The notes below the pieces were generated by a model. That model ran no database searches. It worked only from the letters and a program-made list of their open reading frames with translations, and was not told the DNA's origin. The translations under genes and the position numbers were made by a program. Of a stretch of DNA of 10,280 bases, positions 1-6,648 are shown piece by piece. The stretch's first letter is position 1; the number at the start of each line of letters is the position of its first letter. Source of the stretch: ANME-2 cluster archaeon (GTDB lineage: Archaea; Halobacteriota; Methanosarcinia; Methanosarcinales; Methanocomedenaceae); NCBI GenBank assembly GCA_023544495.1, contig JAMJFV010000061.1, forward strand, positions 1-10,280, given 5' to 3'.

Positions 1-95
1 ATTAACTCCCGCAACATACTGGATTTATTTGTTTTAAACAATTTTGTCATGAAGTCTATGTCTTGTGTGGGTTCATACCGTATGGATAGTGTCAA
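1..95 (-). CDS. Partial RHH (CopG/Arc-like) transcriptional regulator, N-terminus only
   Basis: The minus strand has a full Shine-Dalgarno sequence GGAGGTGA at 110-103. A TTG start follows at 95-93 with a 7-base spacer; another TTG at 101-99 is too close to the SD to be used. The 31 visible residues begin MTLSIRYEPTQDIDFM and end in a segment with SSMLREL. This is a short beta strand, then a helix, a turn and a second helix beginning with Ser-Ser. That pattern is typical of RHH DNA-binding domains, in which the strand enters the major groove as a dimer. The gene runs off the left edge, so its length and any effector domain are unknown. It is divergent from the operon at 522, whose first protein has a similar N-terminal pattern. 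Seen: SD, start and residues. Inferred: RHH fold and regulatory role. Confidence 0.6.
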   Translation of the reverse strand, partial: MTLSIRYEPTQDIDFMTKLFKTNKSSMLREL

Positions 96-102
96 GGGCA
101 AT

Positions 103-110
103 TCACCTCC
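103..110 (-). promoter_or_regulatory. Ribosome binding site fixing a TTG start
   Basis: The minus-strand octamer GGAGGTGA is fully complementary to the archaeal 16S 3' end. It lies 7 bases before the TTG at 95-93. No ATG or GTG is at a usable distance in this frame, so the SD is the main evidence for the rare TTG start and for the gene itself. Confidence 0.65.
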
Positions 111-450
111 TTTTTAAAGTAATTATATATATTATTTGAATATCTTCCGTAATCATTCAACTTTTGCAAATATTCGCAGGCTTATAATTAACGAATTGTA
201 ATAGCGAAAATACTGTTAAGCTGATAAACTTGTTCTTCCTATTTTTTATATATATACGGGAAATTGGATTAATCAGATTGCCCCTCATTTATTCCAAGCA
301 TGGATTAACTGTTAAAAAATATAACATAGAAAATTTCAATCTGAAGGTATATTCACTAAACTAAATGTCCTTTTAGACTAATTTTATACTACGAATATAG
401 CCAGTGGTCATAATTTATCAGGTATTGTCGTCATCCAAAAAAAACATACA
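111..450. other. AT-rich divergent intergenic region, no gene recognised
   Basis: I see no convincing coding frame, tRNA or structured RNA here. TATA-like tracts occur at about 122-134 and 243-256. For the minus-strand gene starting at 95, the nearer tract would place transcription start at about 100, which is too close because the SD would be lost. The 243-256 tract would give a leader of roughly 115-130 bases. On the plus strand the same tract contains TTTATATA, so its direction is ambiguous. An 8-base inverted repeat (TCAGATTG at 273-280 and CAATCTGA at 337-344) is widely spaced and may be chance. Confidence 0.5.
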
Positions 451-463
451 AAACTATATATGC
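451..463 (+). promoter_or_regulatory. Probable archaeal TATA box of the operon
   Basis: The stretch AAACTATATATGC fits an archaeal TATA box with an adenine-rich upstream element. Its centre near 457 predicts transcription start about 25 bases downstream, near 480-485. That falls inside the palindrome at 473-504 and leaves a leader of roughly 40 bases carrying the SD GAGGT (511-515, 6 bases before the ATG at 522). No experimental start site is known, so this is placement by spacing only. Confidence 0.5.
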
Positions 464-472
464 ATTAAATGA

Positions 473-504
473 GTATACATTTGTATACGTATAAATATGT
501 ATAC
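473..504. promoter_or_regulatory. 32-bp near-perfect palindrome, probable RHH operator
   Basis: The symmetry axis lies between 488 and 489, and 28 of 32 positions match the reverse complement (mismatches are two symmetric pairs). It is built from four hexamers: GTATAC at 473-478, 483-488 and 499-504, and GTATAA at 489-494, with start spacings of 10, 6 and 10 bases. Regularly spaced short palindromic subsites are typical operators for RHH dimers binding side by side. The element covers the predicted transcription start and ends 17 bases before the first gene, whose product begins with an RHH-like segment. Autorepression is therefore the simplest reading. The symmetry is seen directly; the binding protein is inferred. 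Confidence 0.65.
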
Positions 505-521
505 TGGTGAGAGGTATTTGA

Positions 522-1286
522 ATGGCGCAAAAAAGAAAATCCATCGTAATCGACGAAGAAACTAAAGATGTGTTTGACTGGTCTATGAAAGAAGAATTAA
601 ACAGAAATTCTTCTAAACACATACGTAAATTACTGGAAAAATATCATGGTAAAAAATGGTCCAATCTCCTCATAGATACTAGAATCTGCAAGGAACATGG
701 AAAACCCTACACCCTAATGTGTAAGGATTGTAAAATTGGACTATGCCCAGAATGTAAGATATATCTGCATAAAGGTCATGACTTACAATTTTACTGCAGA
801 ATTCATCAGGTGGGTTACCAAACAACATGTGTGCTGTGTGAATGTGACAGATGGAACAAAATTGTTGACATCGACATGATCAGTGCAGATAGACTCGAAA
901 AAGAACTGGGATCAGAGAATACAATTTGTGTGGATGTACGGGGGGAGTCTGAATGGGATGAAGGACATTTCCCAAAATCTCACCATATTAAAGGGGTCTA
1001 TTTTCGGCTTCAAAACACAGATGAGCATAAAGGTATAGATAAACTCATAGAAGAAAACAGGGACAAACATTGGATTTTCATTAGTCAGGGATATATCAAG
1101 GATCCAAAACTTACGAAATACGGTCGCGGATGGTTAGCTGCTGCAGATTTAAAAACGGTGCATCAGATAGAAAACGTTTCATGTTTGGAGGGGGGTTGGG
1201 TATGTTTCCATTTAAAGTTCCCTGATATCGTCGAGGGTCACAAATCAAACGGTTCGTGTCAGATATGCAAATCAAGGAGGTCATAG
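522..1286 (+). CDS. RHH + B-box zinc finger + degenerate rhodanese fusion protein
   Basis: A 254-residue protein with three parts. Residues 4-41 look like an RHH DNA-binding domain (strand RKSIVI, then two helices, the second starting at NSSKHIRKLL). Residues 56-86 are a B-box-type zinc finger with ligands C56, H59, C67, C70, C75, C78, H83 and H86; a second cluster follows (C92, H95, C103, C106, C108). Residues 118-235 match rhodanese: DVRGESEWDEGHFP at 138-151 and LEGGW at 222-226. The catalytic cysteine position appears to hold S188 in ISQG, so sulfurtransfer is unlikely and the domain may bind a ligand or partner. A last CxxC is C246/C249. The start is supported by GAGGT 6 bases upstream. 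It is the first gene of the operon and sits behind the palindromic operator, so an autoregulator that senses metal, redox or sulfur state is plausible. The domain calls come from motifs; the function is inferred. Confidence 0.72.
   Translation: MAQKRKSIVIDEETKDVFDWSMKEELNRNSSKHIRKLLEKYHGKKWSNLLIDTRICKEHGKPYTLMCKDCKIGLCPECKIYLHKGHDLQFYCRIHQVGYQTTCVLCECDRWNKIVDIDMISADRLEKELGSENTICVDVRGESEWDEGHFPKSHHIKGVYFRLQNTDEHKGIDKLIEENRDKHWIFISQGYIKDPKLTKYGRGWLAAADLKTVHQIENVSCLEGGWVCFHLKFPDIVEGHKSNGSCQICKSRRS
1275..1281 (+). promoter_or_regulatory. Strong ribosome binding site for the NYN gene
   Basis: AGGAGGT lies 6 bases before the ATG at 1288 and inside the last codons of the preceding gene, which stops at 1286. 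It indicates efficient independent initiation of the second gene although only one base separates the two frames. Confidence 0.7.
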
Positions 1287-1287
1287 G

Positions 1288-2001
1288 ATGAAAAGAAAAG
1301 TGTATATCGATGGGGCTAATGTTGCCCATGAAAATAAAAAAACAATCCGAATATCACGCATTGAGAAAATGGTGCATGACCTGCAAAAAGTCGGAGCCGA
1401 GCCAGAAGTACTCATTCAAAAATATAAGTGTAATCAGTTAGACGACAAAGACGCTGCGGACAAATTAATAGAAGAAGGACTGATGACCATTGTCAAGCAT
1501 AACGATGATATAATGTTGATTACCTGCGCGTATGAGACGGATTCATTCCTAGTGACTAATGACAAGTATGTTAAAGAGAGAAAACAACCTTGGTGGACAC
1601 CGGGAATGGAGGTATGGGCATCTGATAAGATTATCAGATATGAGTCCATTTCGGGAGATATTTTCATCCCCTTGGATGTACAGCATCGCCTTATGTTAGA
1701 TTTCAAAGAGCATGAGATGTCTATACCCGATTTTAAAGCACATGCCACAAATGGCGGGGTTTCGCCAAACATATCTCTTGAAGAGTTCCCAGAGTCGGTT
1801 AAGGAAATGCTGAAATTGATACAGGAAAAATCCGATGAAATAACATATGCTGCACTGGGTTCACAATTAAAGACCGCAACTGGCTACAAACCAAACGACC
1901 TTTTCGGTAATGCAAAACATGCCGCAAGATTTCTGGAATCCAGGGGATATTCAACAACACATAATGAAGGCAACACCTACGTGAAAGGGGTTGCAGCATG
2001 A
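1288..2001 (+). CDS. NYN-domain ribonuclease-like protein with C-terminal LOTUS-like region
   Basis: A 237-residue protein. The N-terminal part (2-128) fits the NYN/PIN-like nuclease fold, closest in style to the Zc3h12a/Regnase branch. The first strand carries YIDGANVAH (D8, N11). Acidic residues follow at D73/D74, then ETDSFLVTNDKY (D85, N91, D92), where the later metal-binding acids of the fold are expected. The C-terminal part (about 163-234) has two or three helices and GYxTT...NTYVKG, resembling OST-HTH/LOTUS RNA-binding modules often attached to NYN domains; this part is less certain. The expected activity is metal-dependent RNA cleavage in the cytosol. The gene begins one base after the RHH/B-box gene and overlaps the epimerase start by four bases (ATGA). 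Gene order resembles an antitoxin-toxin or repressor-RNase pair, but that is inference. Confidence 0.72.
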   Translation: MKRKVYIDGANVAHENKKTIRISRIEKMVHDLQKVGAEPEVLIQKYKCNQLDDKDAADKLIEEGLMTIVKHNDDIMLITCAYETDSFLVTNDKYVKERKQPWWTPGMEVWASDKIIRYESISGDIFIPLDVQHRLMLDFKEHEMSIPDFKAHATNGGVSPNISLEEFPESVKEMLKLIQEKSDEITYAALGSQLKTATGYKPNDLFGNAKHAARFLESRGYSTTHNEGNTYVKGVAA

Positions 2002-2990
2002 AGATCCTCATCACAGGAAGCAGCGGACTTATCGCAAGTGCGATCATCCCCTTTCTCGAAGCAGACGGCCATATTATACGTGGATTCGATATACGCCCAT
2101 CACCATCAGGCAACAATACATCATTCATAGCCGAAGATATAACTGACAGCAAGGCCAGGCAAAATGCCATAAAAGATATAGATGGAGTGATCCATCTAGC
2201 AGCAGTATCCAGGGTACTTGATGCAGAACAGGATCCTGCAAAGTGTTTTGACATCAACGTCAAAGGAACCATGTCAGTCCTTTCGGACCTTGCCAAACTG
2301 GACAATCCCCCATGGGTCATCTATGGAAGCAGCCGTGAAGTATACGGGTTTGCTTCAACAATGCCTGTATCAGAGGAACAATCCTTAAAACCAGTGAACA
2401 TCTATGCCGAGTCAAAGGTAGCATCAGAATCCCTGATTCGCAACTATGCAAGACTGACAAACCGGCCTGCAATAATCTTGCGTTTTTCCAATGTATATGG
2501 TTCCATCCATGATCATGCTACAAGGGTAATCCCCGCATTTGTGCGTGCTTCAGTCACCGGAAATGAGATTCGCATAGATGGCGAAGACCATACTTTCGAT
2601 TTTACTCATGTGGATGATATTGCCAGAACTATTCGTGCATCTGTAGAGCATATCGAAGATGGAACATTGGCAGGAATTGAGACGATGAATGTCGTATCAG
2701 GGAAGGGTACAACACTCAAACAACTGGCAAATCTTGTAAAATCAATATCCGGTGCAGAAATCCCCATTACCAGAGGGATTCCGAGGAATTTTGATGTAGA
2801 CCATTTCATAGGAGATCCATCCCACTTAGAAGACATGCTTGGGATATGCTGTGACACACCACTCAGTACTGGTATTGAGCGTTTAATGAATGATTTTAGG
2901 GCAAGCATAAATATCCGAGATATCACAGCCACCCACATAAAAACATCCCACAAACTGGTCCCGGCAGCAATGCAGGAGGCATCTTTATGA
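1998..2990 (+). CDS. NAD-dependent epimerase/dehydratase (extended SDR family)
   Basis: A 330-residue protein of normal length for extended SDR enzymes, which epimerise, dehydrate or reduce nucleotide sugars with NAD(P). The Rossmann motif is ITGSSGLIAS at 4-13, a variant of TGxxGxxG in which the last glycine is alanine. D31 after the second strand suggests NAD rather than NADP. HLAAVS is at 66-71, the catalytic serine region YGSSREVYG at 109-117, and the catalytic Tyr-Lys pair Y136/K140 in YAESK. LRFSNVYG at 161-168 and DFTHVDDIA at 201-209 are typical UDP-sugar-epimerase signatures. The exact substrate cannot be read from sequence. Start is coupled to the previous gene by an ATGA overlap, with AAAGGGG 7 bases upstream. 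It probably supplies or modifies the sugar used by the next gene. Confidence 0.88.
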   Translation: MKILITGSSGLIASAIIPFLEADGHIIRGFDIRPSPSGNNTSFIAEDITDSKARQNAIKDIDGVIHLAAVSRVLDAEQDPAKCFDINVKGTMSVLSDLAKLDNPPWVIYGSSREVYGFASTMPVSEEQSLKPVNIYAESKVASESLIRNYARLTNRPAIILRFSNVYGSIHDHATRVIPAFVRASVTGNEIRIDGEDHTFDFTHVDDIARTIRASVEHIEDGTLAGIETMNVVSGKGTTLKQLANLVKSISGAEIPITRGIPRNFDVDHFIGDPSHLEDMLGICCDTPLSTGIERLMNDFRASINIRDITATHIKTSHKLVPAAMQEASL

Positions 2991-4381
2991 AAGTCCTTGA
3001 AGTGATTCATGGATACCCTCCATTATACAATGCAGGGTCTGAGGTATACACCCAGATAATATCCCGGGGATTGATTCAGGCGGGTCATGATGTTTCTGTA
3101 TTCACACGCGAAGAAGACCCATACCGCCCGGATTTCGATATCAGGCAGGAACATGATTCGCAAGACCCTTCCATAAAAGTGTATCTTGCCAATCATGCCA
3201 GATCCCGCGATAGGTATCGGCATACAGGAATGGATGATGCATTCTCAAAGGTATTATCAAACGAAAACCCCGATGTCGTGCATATAGGCCATCTCAACCA
3301 TCTCTCCACCGGCATCCCGGAAATAGCATACAGGGCAGGTGCACTTGTAGTATATACATTCCACGACTTCTGGCTGGCCTGTCCACGTGGGCAGTTCATG
3401 CAGATGGGACTTGGTGAATCAGAAGTATGGAAAGTATGTCCGGGCCAGGGCAACCACATATGTGCAGTTCATTGCATGTCAAGGATGTGGGGAGGAGTGC
3501 CGGATAAGGTAGACGAAGACCTATCACAGTGGATGATGTGGATAGAAAACAGGATGCAAGAGATTCGGCATCAGATGGAGTTCATTGACCTGTTCATCGC
3601 ACCATCAAACCATATTCGTGAACGGATGATCGCCGAACTTGACATTGACCCTCAAAAAGTTGTTTTCGAAGCATACGGTTTTGATACATCCCGCCTGAGC
3701 GGAAGACAGCGGGTACGGGGCAAGAATCTCGTGTTCGGATATATCGGGCGTATATCTCCTTCAAAAGGTGTGGATATTCTTCTGAAAGCGTTCGGTAAAA
3801 CCACAGGAAATGCACGGCTCTTCATATGCGGCAGGGAAACATACCCGGATACTCCTGCATTAAAGCGTATTGAAAAGGGCCTTGCTCAGAACCGCAGGGA
3901 CAGAATAGAATGGCTGCCAGAATACAGGAATGAGGACATAGTCACATCGGTCTTCAACAATGTCGATGTGATTGTCGTACCGTCTGTCTGGGACGAGAAT
4001 TCTCCTTTAGTAATACATGAAGCACAGCAGGCAGGCATTCCAGTAATAACAGCAGACCACGGTGGGATGGGGGAGCTTGTCAGACATGATGTCAATGGCC
4101 TTCTCTTCAGGCATCGGGACGTGGATGATCTTGCAAGAAGGTTGCAGGACGCCATCAACGATCCTGAATGTATCATAAGCCTTGGAAAAAGAGGTTATCT
4201 CTATTCTGATGATGGATGTATCCCTGATATCAAAGGTCATGTTGCACGCATGACAGGGTTATTCGAAGAGCATCTTGCACAAAAAAAGGATGCGATGGTC
4301 AATCCAGAATTAAAGCATACATATGGAGGTGAATCAGATGGATACAAATCGTGCCCCAGGTCCGTGGCGAATCACATTTGA
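2987..4381 (+). CDS. Glycosyltransferase family 4 (GT-B fold)
   Basis: A 464-residue GT4-type retaining glycosyltransferase. The N-terminal acceptor domain opens with VIHGYPPLYNAGSEVY at 6-21, including the family's glycine loop. HDFWLACPRG at 126-135 is followed by C151, C159 and C163, a cysteine set seen in a GT4 subgroup. The donor domain holds GYIGRISPSKGVDILLKAF (251-269) and the EX7E motif E337...E345 in ENSPLVIHE, where the first glutamate contacts the nucleotide-sugar donor. No membrane segment is visible. The gene starts by ATGA overlap with the epimerase and has AGGAGG 7 bases upstream. Its last 14 codons overlap the radical SAM gene, and the final about 28 residues look like a non-conserved tail, perhaps from loss of an earlier stop. 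Donor and acceptor are unknown. Confidence 0.9.
   Translation: MKVLEVIHGYPPLYNAGSEVYTQIISRGLIQAGHDVSVFTREEDPYRPDFDIRQEHDSQDPSIKVYLANHARSRDRYRHTGMDDAFSKVLSNENPDVVHIGHLNHLSTGIPEIAYRAGALVVYTFHDFWLACPRGQFMQMGLGESEVWKVCPGQGNHICAVHCMSRMWGGVPDKVDEDLSQWMMWIENRMQEIRHQMEFIDLFIAPSNHIRERMIAELDIDPQKVVFEAYGFDTSRLSGRQRVRGKNLVFGYIGRISPSKGVDILLKAFGKTTGNARLFICGRETYPDTPALKRIEKGLAQNRRDRIEWLPEYRNEDIVTSVFNNVDVIVVPSVWDENSPLVIHEAQQAGIPVITADHGGMGELVRHDVNGLLFRHRDVDDLARRLQDAINDPECIISLGKRGYLYSDDGCIPDIKGHVARMTGLFEEHLAQKKDAMVNPELKHTYGGESDGYKSCPRSVANHI
4325..4332 (+). promoter_or_regulatory. Ribosome binding site deciding the radical SAM start
   Basis: GGAGGTGA ends 5 bases before the ATG at 4338. An in-frame ATG at 4323 lies on top of this SD and cannot use it. 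The start at 4338 is therefore preferred, which places both SD and start inside the glycosyltransferase gene. Confidence 0.75.
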
Positions 4382-5372
4382 TACAAACCCCGACGATTGT
4401 AACCTGCATTGTATAATGTGTGAAGGGCATAGCAAATATGCTGATGAGACTCACCACTCACATCGCCTTATGGATATTGACGTGATACGTAAAACCATTG
4501 AGCAGATGACACCCAGAGGGTTGCGCGAGATAATACCATCTACAATGGGTGAACCGCTACTTTACAGATATTTCGATGAGATTATCGAACTATCCTCGAA
4601 GTACGGCATACAGATAAATCTCACAACAAATGGTACATGGCCCAGTCTGGGTCCGCAGAAATGGGCTGAAAAATTGTGTCCGGTCACAAGTGACATTAAA
4701 ATATCATGGAACGGAGCAAGTCCCAAGACACAGGAATATATTATGTGCGGGTCTGACTTTTCAAGGCGTTTGGATGACCTTCACACTTTCATAGAAGTCC
4801 GTGATGAGATTGTTGCATCTGGTGGGAATCATTGCTGTTTGACATTGCAGTGTACGTTCATGGAAACAAACCTCGATGAACTTGAAGATATTGTCCGCCT
4901 GGCAGCGGAGCTTGGGATTGAACGGGTAAAAGGACATCACCTGTGGGTCCATTCTCCCAAAATGCAACATCTCGATATACGACGGTCAGCTGAGTCACGG
5001 TCACGCTGGAACACGATTGTCGAAAAATGCAGGGATGTGGCTGAACATTCCCGTCTTCCATATGGGAAGAAGGTCATACTTGACAATTTTATTCCCCTTC
5101 CAATAGAGGATAATACGATACCTGCTCACTGGGTATGTCCGTTCCTTGGTAAGGAAGCATGGGTTAATCACGAAGGACGGTTCGACCCGTGCTGTGCGCC
5201 AGATGAGCAACGTCAGGAACTCGGTATGTTCGGGTATGTAACGGATAATGGCGGTATGGAGGCCATATGGGGAGGTGTGAAATATTACAGTCTTTTGTAT
5301 GGTCACATGACCCATTCACTGTGTAAGAGCTGTAATATGAGAAGGCCAGAGGAGGGATGTGGCCGTGACTGA
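4338..5372 (+). CDS. Radical SAM protein with SPASM-like C-terminal cluster domain
   Basis: A 344-residue radical SAM enzyme, counted from the SD-supported ATG. The [4Fe-4S] motif CNLHCIMC gives C21, C25 and C28, followed by the TIM-barrel pattern with MGEPLL at 70-75 (the GGEP-like SAM contact) and NLTTNGT at 94-100. The C-terminal part resembles SPASM or twitch auxiliary cluster domains: C267, then HEGRFDPCC with C285/C286, IWGGVKYYSLL, and C329/C332 plus C341. SPASM proteins modify peptides, sugars or cyclitols by radical chemistry, and several act in glycan or aminoglycoside-like pathways. No precursor peptide gene is visible, so a carbohydrate or small-molecule substrate fits the neighbours better. 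The reaction is unknown. It overlaps the glycosyltransferase by 44 bases and the next gene by about 8. Confidence 0.88.
   Translation: MDTNRAPGPWRITFDTNPDDCNLHCIMCEGHSKYADETHHSHRLMDIDVIRKTIEQMTPRGLREIIPSTMGEPLLYRYFDEIIELSSKYGIQINLTTNGTWPSLGPQKWAEKLCPVTSDIKISWNGASPKTQEYIMCGSDFSRRLDDLHTFIEVRDEIVASGGNHCCLTLQCTFMETNLDELEDIVRLAAELGIERVKGHHLWVHSPKMQHLDIRRSAESRSRWNTIVEKCRDVAEHSRLPYGKKVILDNFIPLPIEDNTIPAHWVCPFLGKEAWVNHEGRFDPCCAPDEQRQELGMFGYVTDNGGMEAIWGGVKYYSLLYGHMTHSLCKSCNMRRPEEGCGRD
5351..5356 (+). promoter_or_regulatory. Ribosome binding site for a GTG start
   Basis: GGAGGG lies 8 bases before the GTG at 5365 and only 2 before the GTG at 5359. The in-frame choice is between these two. The ATG at 5357 is in another frame and meets a stop after three codons. 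Spacing favours 5365. Confidence 0.5.
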
Positions 5373-6648
5373 AAAAGTTACAACCGGCATACATCACTGG
5401 CAGTTATCTCGTGTATCACCTTGCTCTACACACCATGTCTTGCCGGATGGAGCTATGTACAGCGCCAGGTTCGATGAAGTGCTTCCATTTCATTCTCCAG
5501 GACTTGCACCTGTAAAAAAGGATGGAAAGTGGTTCCATATCAGACCTGATGGGATTCCTGCTTATGAGCAGCGATATACACGCACTTTCGGATACTATGA
5601 AGAAAGGGCAGCCGTGCAGATGGGGGACGAATGGTTCCATATATTAGATGACGGAACTCCGGTGTATCAGGGAAGGTTTAGCTGGTGCGGTAATTTCCAG
5701 AACGGTTTGTGTCCAGTTCGAGAAGAGGATGGTTGTTATCATCATATCCTCCCCGATGGAGAGGATGCTTATCCTGAGCGATATAGATACGCAGGGGATT
5801 TTAGAGAAGGTTCTGCAGTCGTGCGGATACTTGACGGGATGTGCACACATATGGATGAAAATGGTAGGCAGATACACCCGCGAACTTACCCCGACCTTGA
5901 TGTTTTTCACAAAGGTTTTGCAAGGGCGTCTGATGAAAGTGGATGGTTCCATATTGACAGGAGTGGAGCACCTATTTACCAAAAACGGTTCAGGGAGATT
6001 GAACCGTTCTACAATGGGCAGGCACTATGCAAGGATATCGCCGGACGTGTGATAATCATTGACGAAAACGGTGCTGAAGTAATGGAGATTAAACCCGCAT
6101 TGACACCATCAAGGGTAAAAGGACCGAACATAATGATAATCGGAACACTTGGTGCGGGTAAAACCACGTTTGCAGAATATGTTTCAAAGAGGATGGGGAT
6201 TCCATTCATTAGCATAGATGATTGCAGGCGCCAGTTTGGAGATGGAACATTTGCGGGAGAATACAGGGCATGGGTAAGGTTTATTGAGATATGTAGTGCT
6301 CCTGCAGCTTCGATACTGGAGTTTTCGGGTGGTGGTCCGCATGTATATGCTGTACGGGGCGCACTGGTGCAATCCGGTATGCCTGTATATGTGATCTGGC
6401 TGGATCCGGCTTTAGATGTCTGCATCCAACGGGCTTCTGGCAGGGCACAGGATGTTCCAGCGCCATATGTTTGGGGAGACATCAGCAATTCTACACTACA
6501 GATACACAGAGGAGTGGAACTGGCATGGATGAACGAATGGGCTATTAAATCTGGAATTCACCTGTTCCGTCTGGAAATGGTATCTGAAATGACTCTGGAT
6601 GAACAGTTCAATGCTTTAATGGATTTTATAGGTGATGATGATGCGTGA
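5365..6648 (+). CDS. WG-repeat protein fused to a P-loop kinase-like domain
   Basis: About 427 residues from the GTG at 5365; the GTG at 5359 would add two, and positions here count from 5359. Residues 25-245 hold six full WG-type repeats and a partial seventh, starting at 25, 59, 93, 128, 163, 197 and 231 with a 34-35 residue period. Each has a pattern such as WFHIxPDGxPxYxxR(Y/F), then a hydrophobic-G step. WG repeats are thought to fold as beta-propeller-like binding scaffolds. Residues 256-429 are a P-loop domain: Walker A GTLGAGKTT at 262-270, DD at 287-288, and YVIWLDP at 344-350, like small-molecule or nucleotide kinases (adenylate/shikimate kinase style). I expect an ATP-dependent phosphotransferase with a propeller that positions the substrate or partner. 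Stop overlaps the next start. The substrate is not readable. Confidence 0.82.
   Translation: MTEKVTTGIHHWQLSRVSPCSTHHVLPDGAMYSARFDEVLPFHSPGLAPVKKDGKWFHIRPDGIPAYEQRYTRTFGYYEERAAVQMGDEWFHILDDGTPVYQGRFSWCGNFQNGLCPVREEDGCYHHILPDGEDAYPERYRYAGDFREGSAVVRILDGMCTHMDENGRQIHPRTYPDLDVFHKGFARASDESGWFHIDRSGAPIYQKRFREIEPFYNGQALCKDIAGRVIIIDENGAEVMEIKPALTPSRVKGPNIMIIGTLGAGKTTFAEYVSKRMGIPFISIDDCRRQFGDGTFAGEYRAWVRFIEICSAPAASILEFSGGGPHVYAVRGALVQSGMPVYVIWLDPALDVCIQRASGRAQDVPAPYVWGDISNSTLQIHRGVELAWMNEWAIKSGIHLFRLEMVSEMTLDEQFNALMDFIGDDDA
5431..6093 (+). repeat. Six and a half in-frame WG repeats (34-35 codons each)
   Basis: The coding sequence repeats with a period of 102-105 bases. The DNA TGGTTCCATAT recurs near 5530, 5632 and 5944, while other units have diverged to THM, HHI or VII. 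The mix of near-identical and diverged units suggests tandem duplication with selection on the hydrophobic and Gly/Asp positions. Confidence 0.75.

Noticed and set aside
273..344. 8-base inverted repeat (TCAGATTG / CAATCTGA) in the intergenic region as a regulatory stem
   Set aside because: The arms are 56 bases apart and do not extend; chance is likely in AT-rich DNA.
1799..2320. 173-residue minus-strand frame across the NYN and epimerase genes
   Set aside because: It lies opposite two well-supported genes and shows no motif or SD.
2338..3048. Further GTATAC hexamers near 2338 and 3043 as extra operator sites
   Set aside because: They are single hexamers inside coding sequence, at about the frequency expected by chance, without the spacing seen at 473-504.
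5648..6052. Long plus-strand frame inside the WG-repeat gene
   Set aside because: It is out of frame with a clear repeat protein, has no SD and no recognisable motif; it is a shadow of the repeats.
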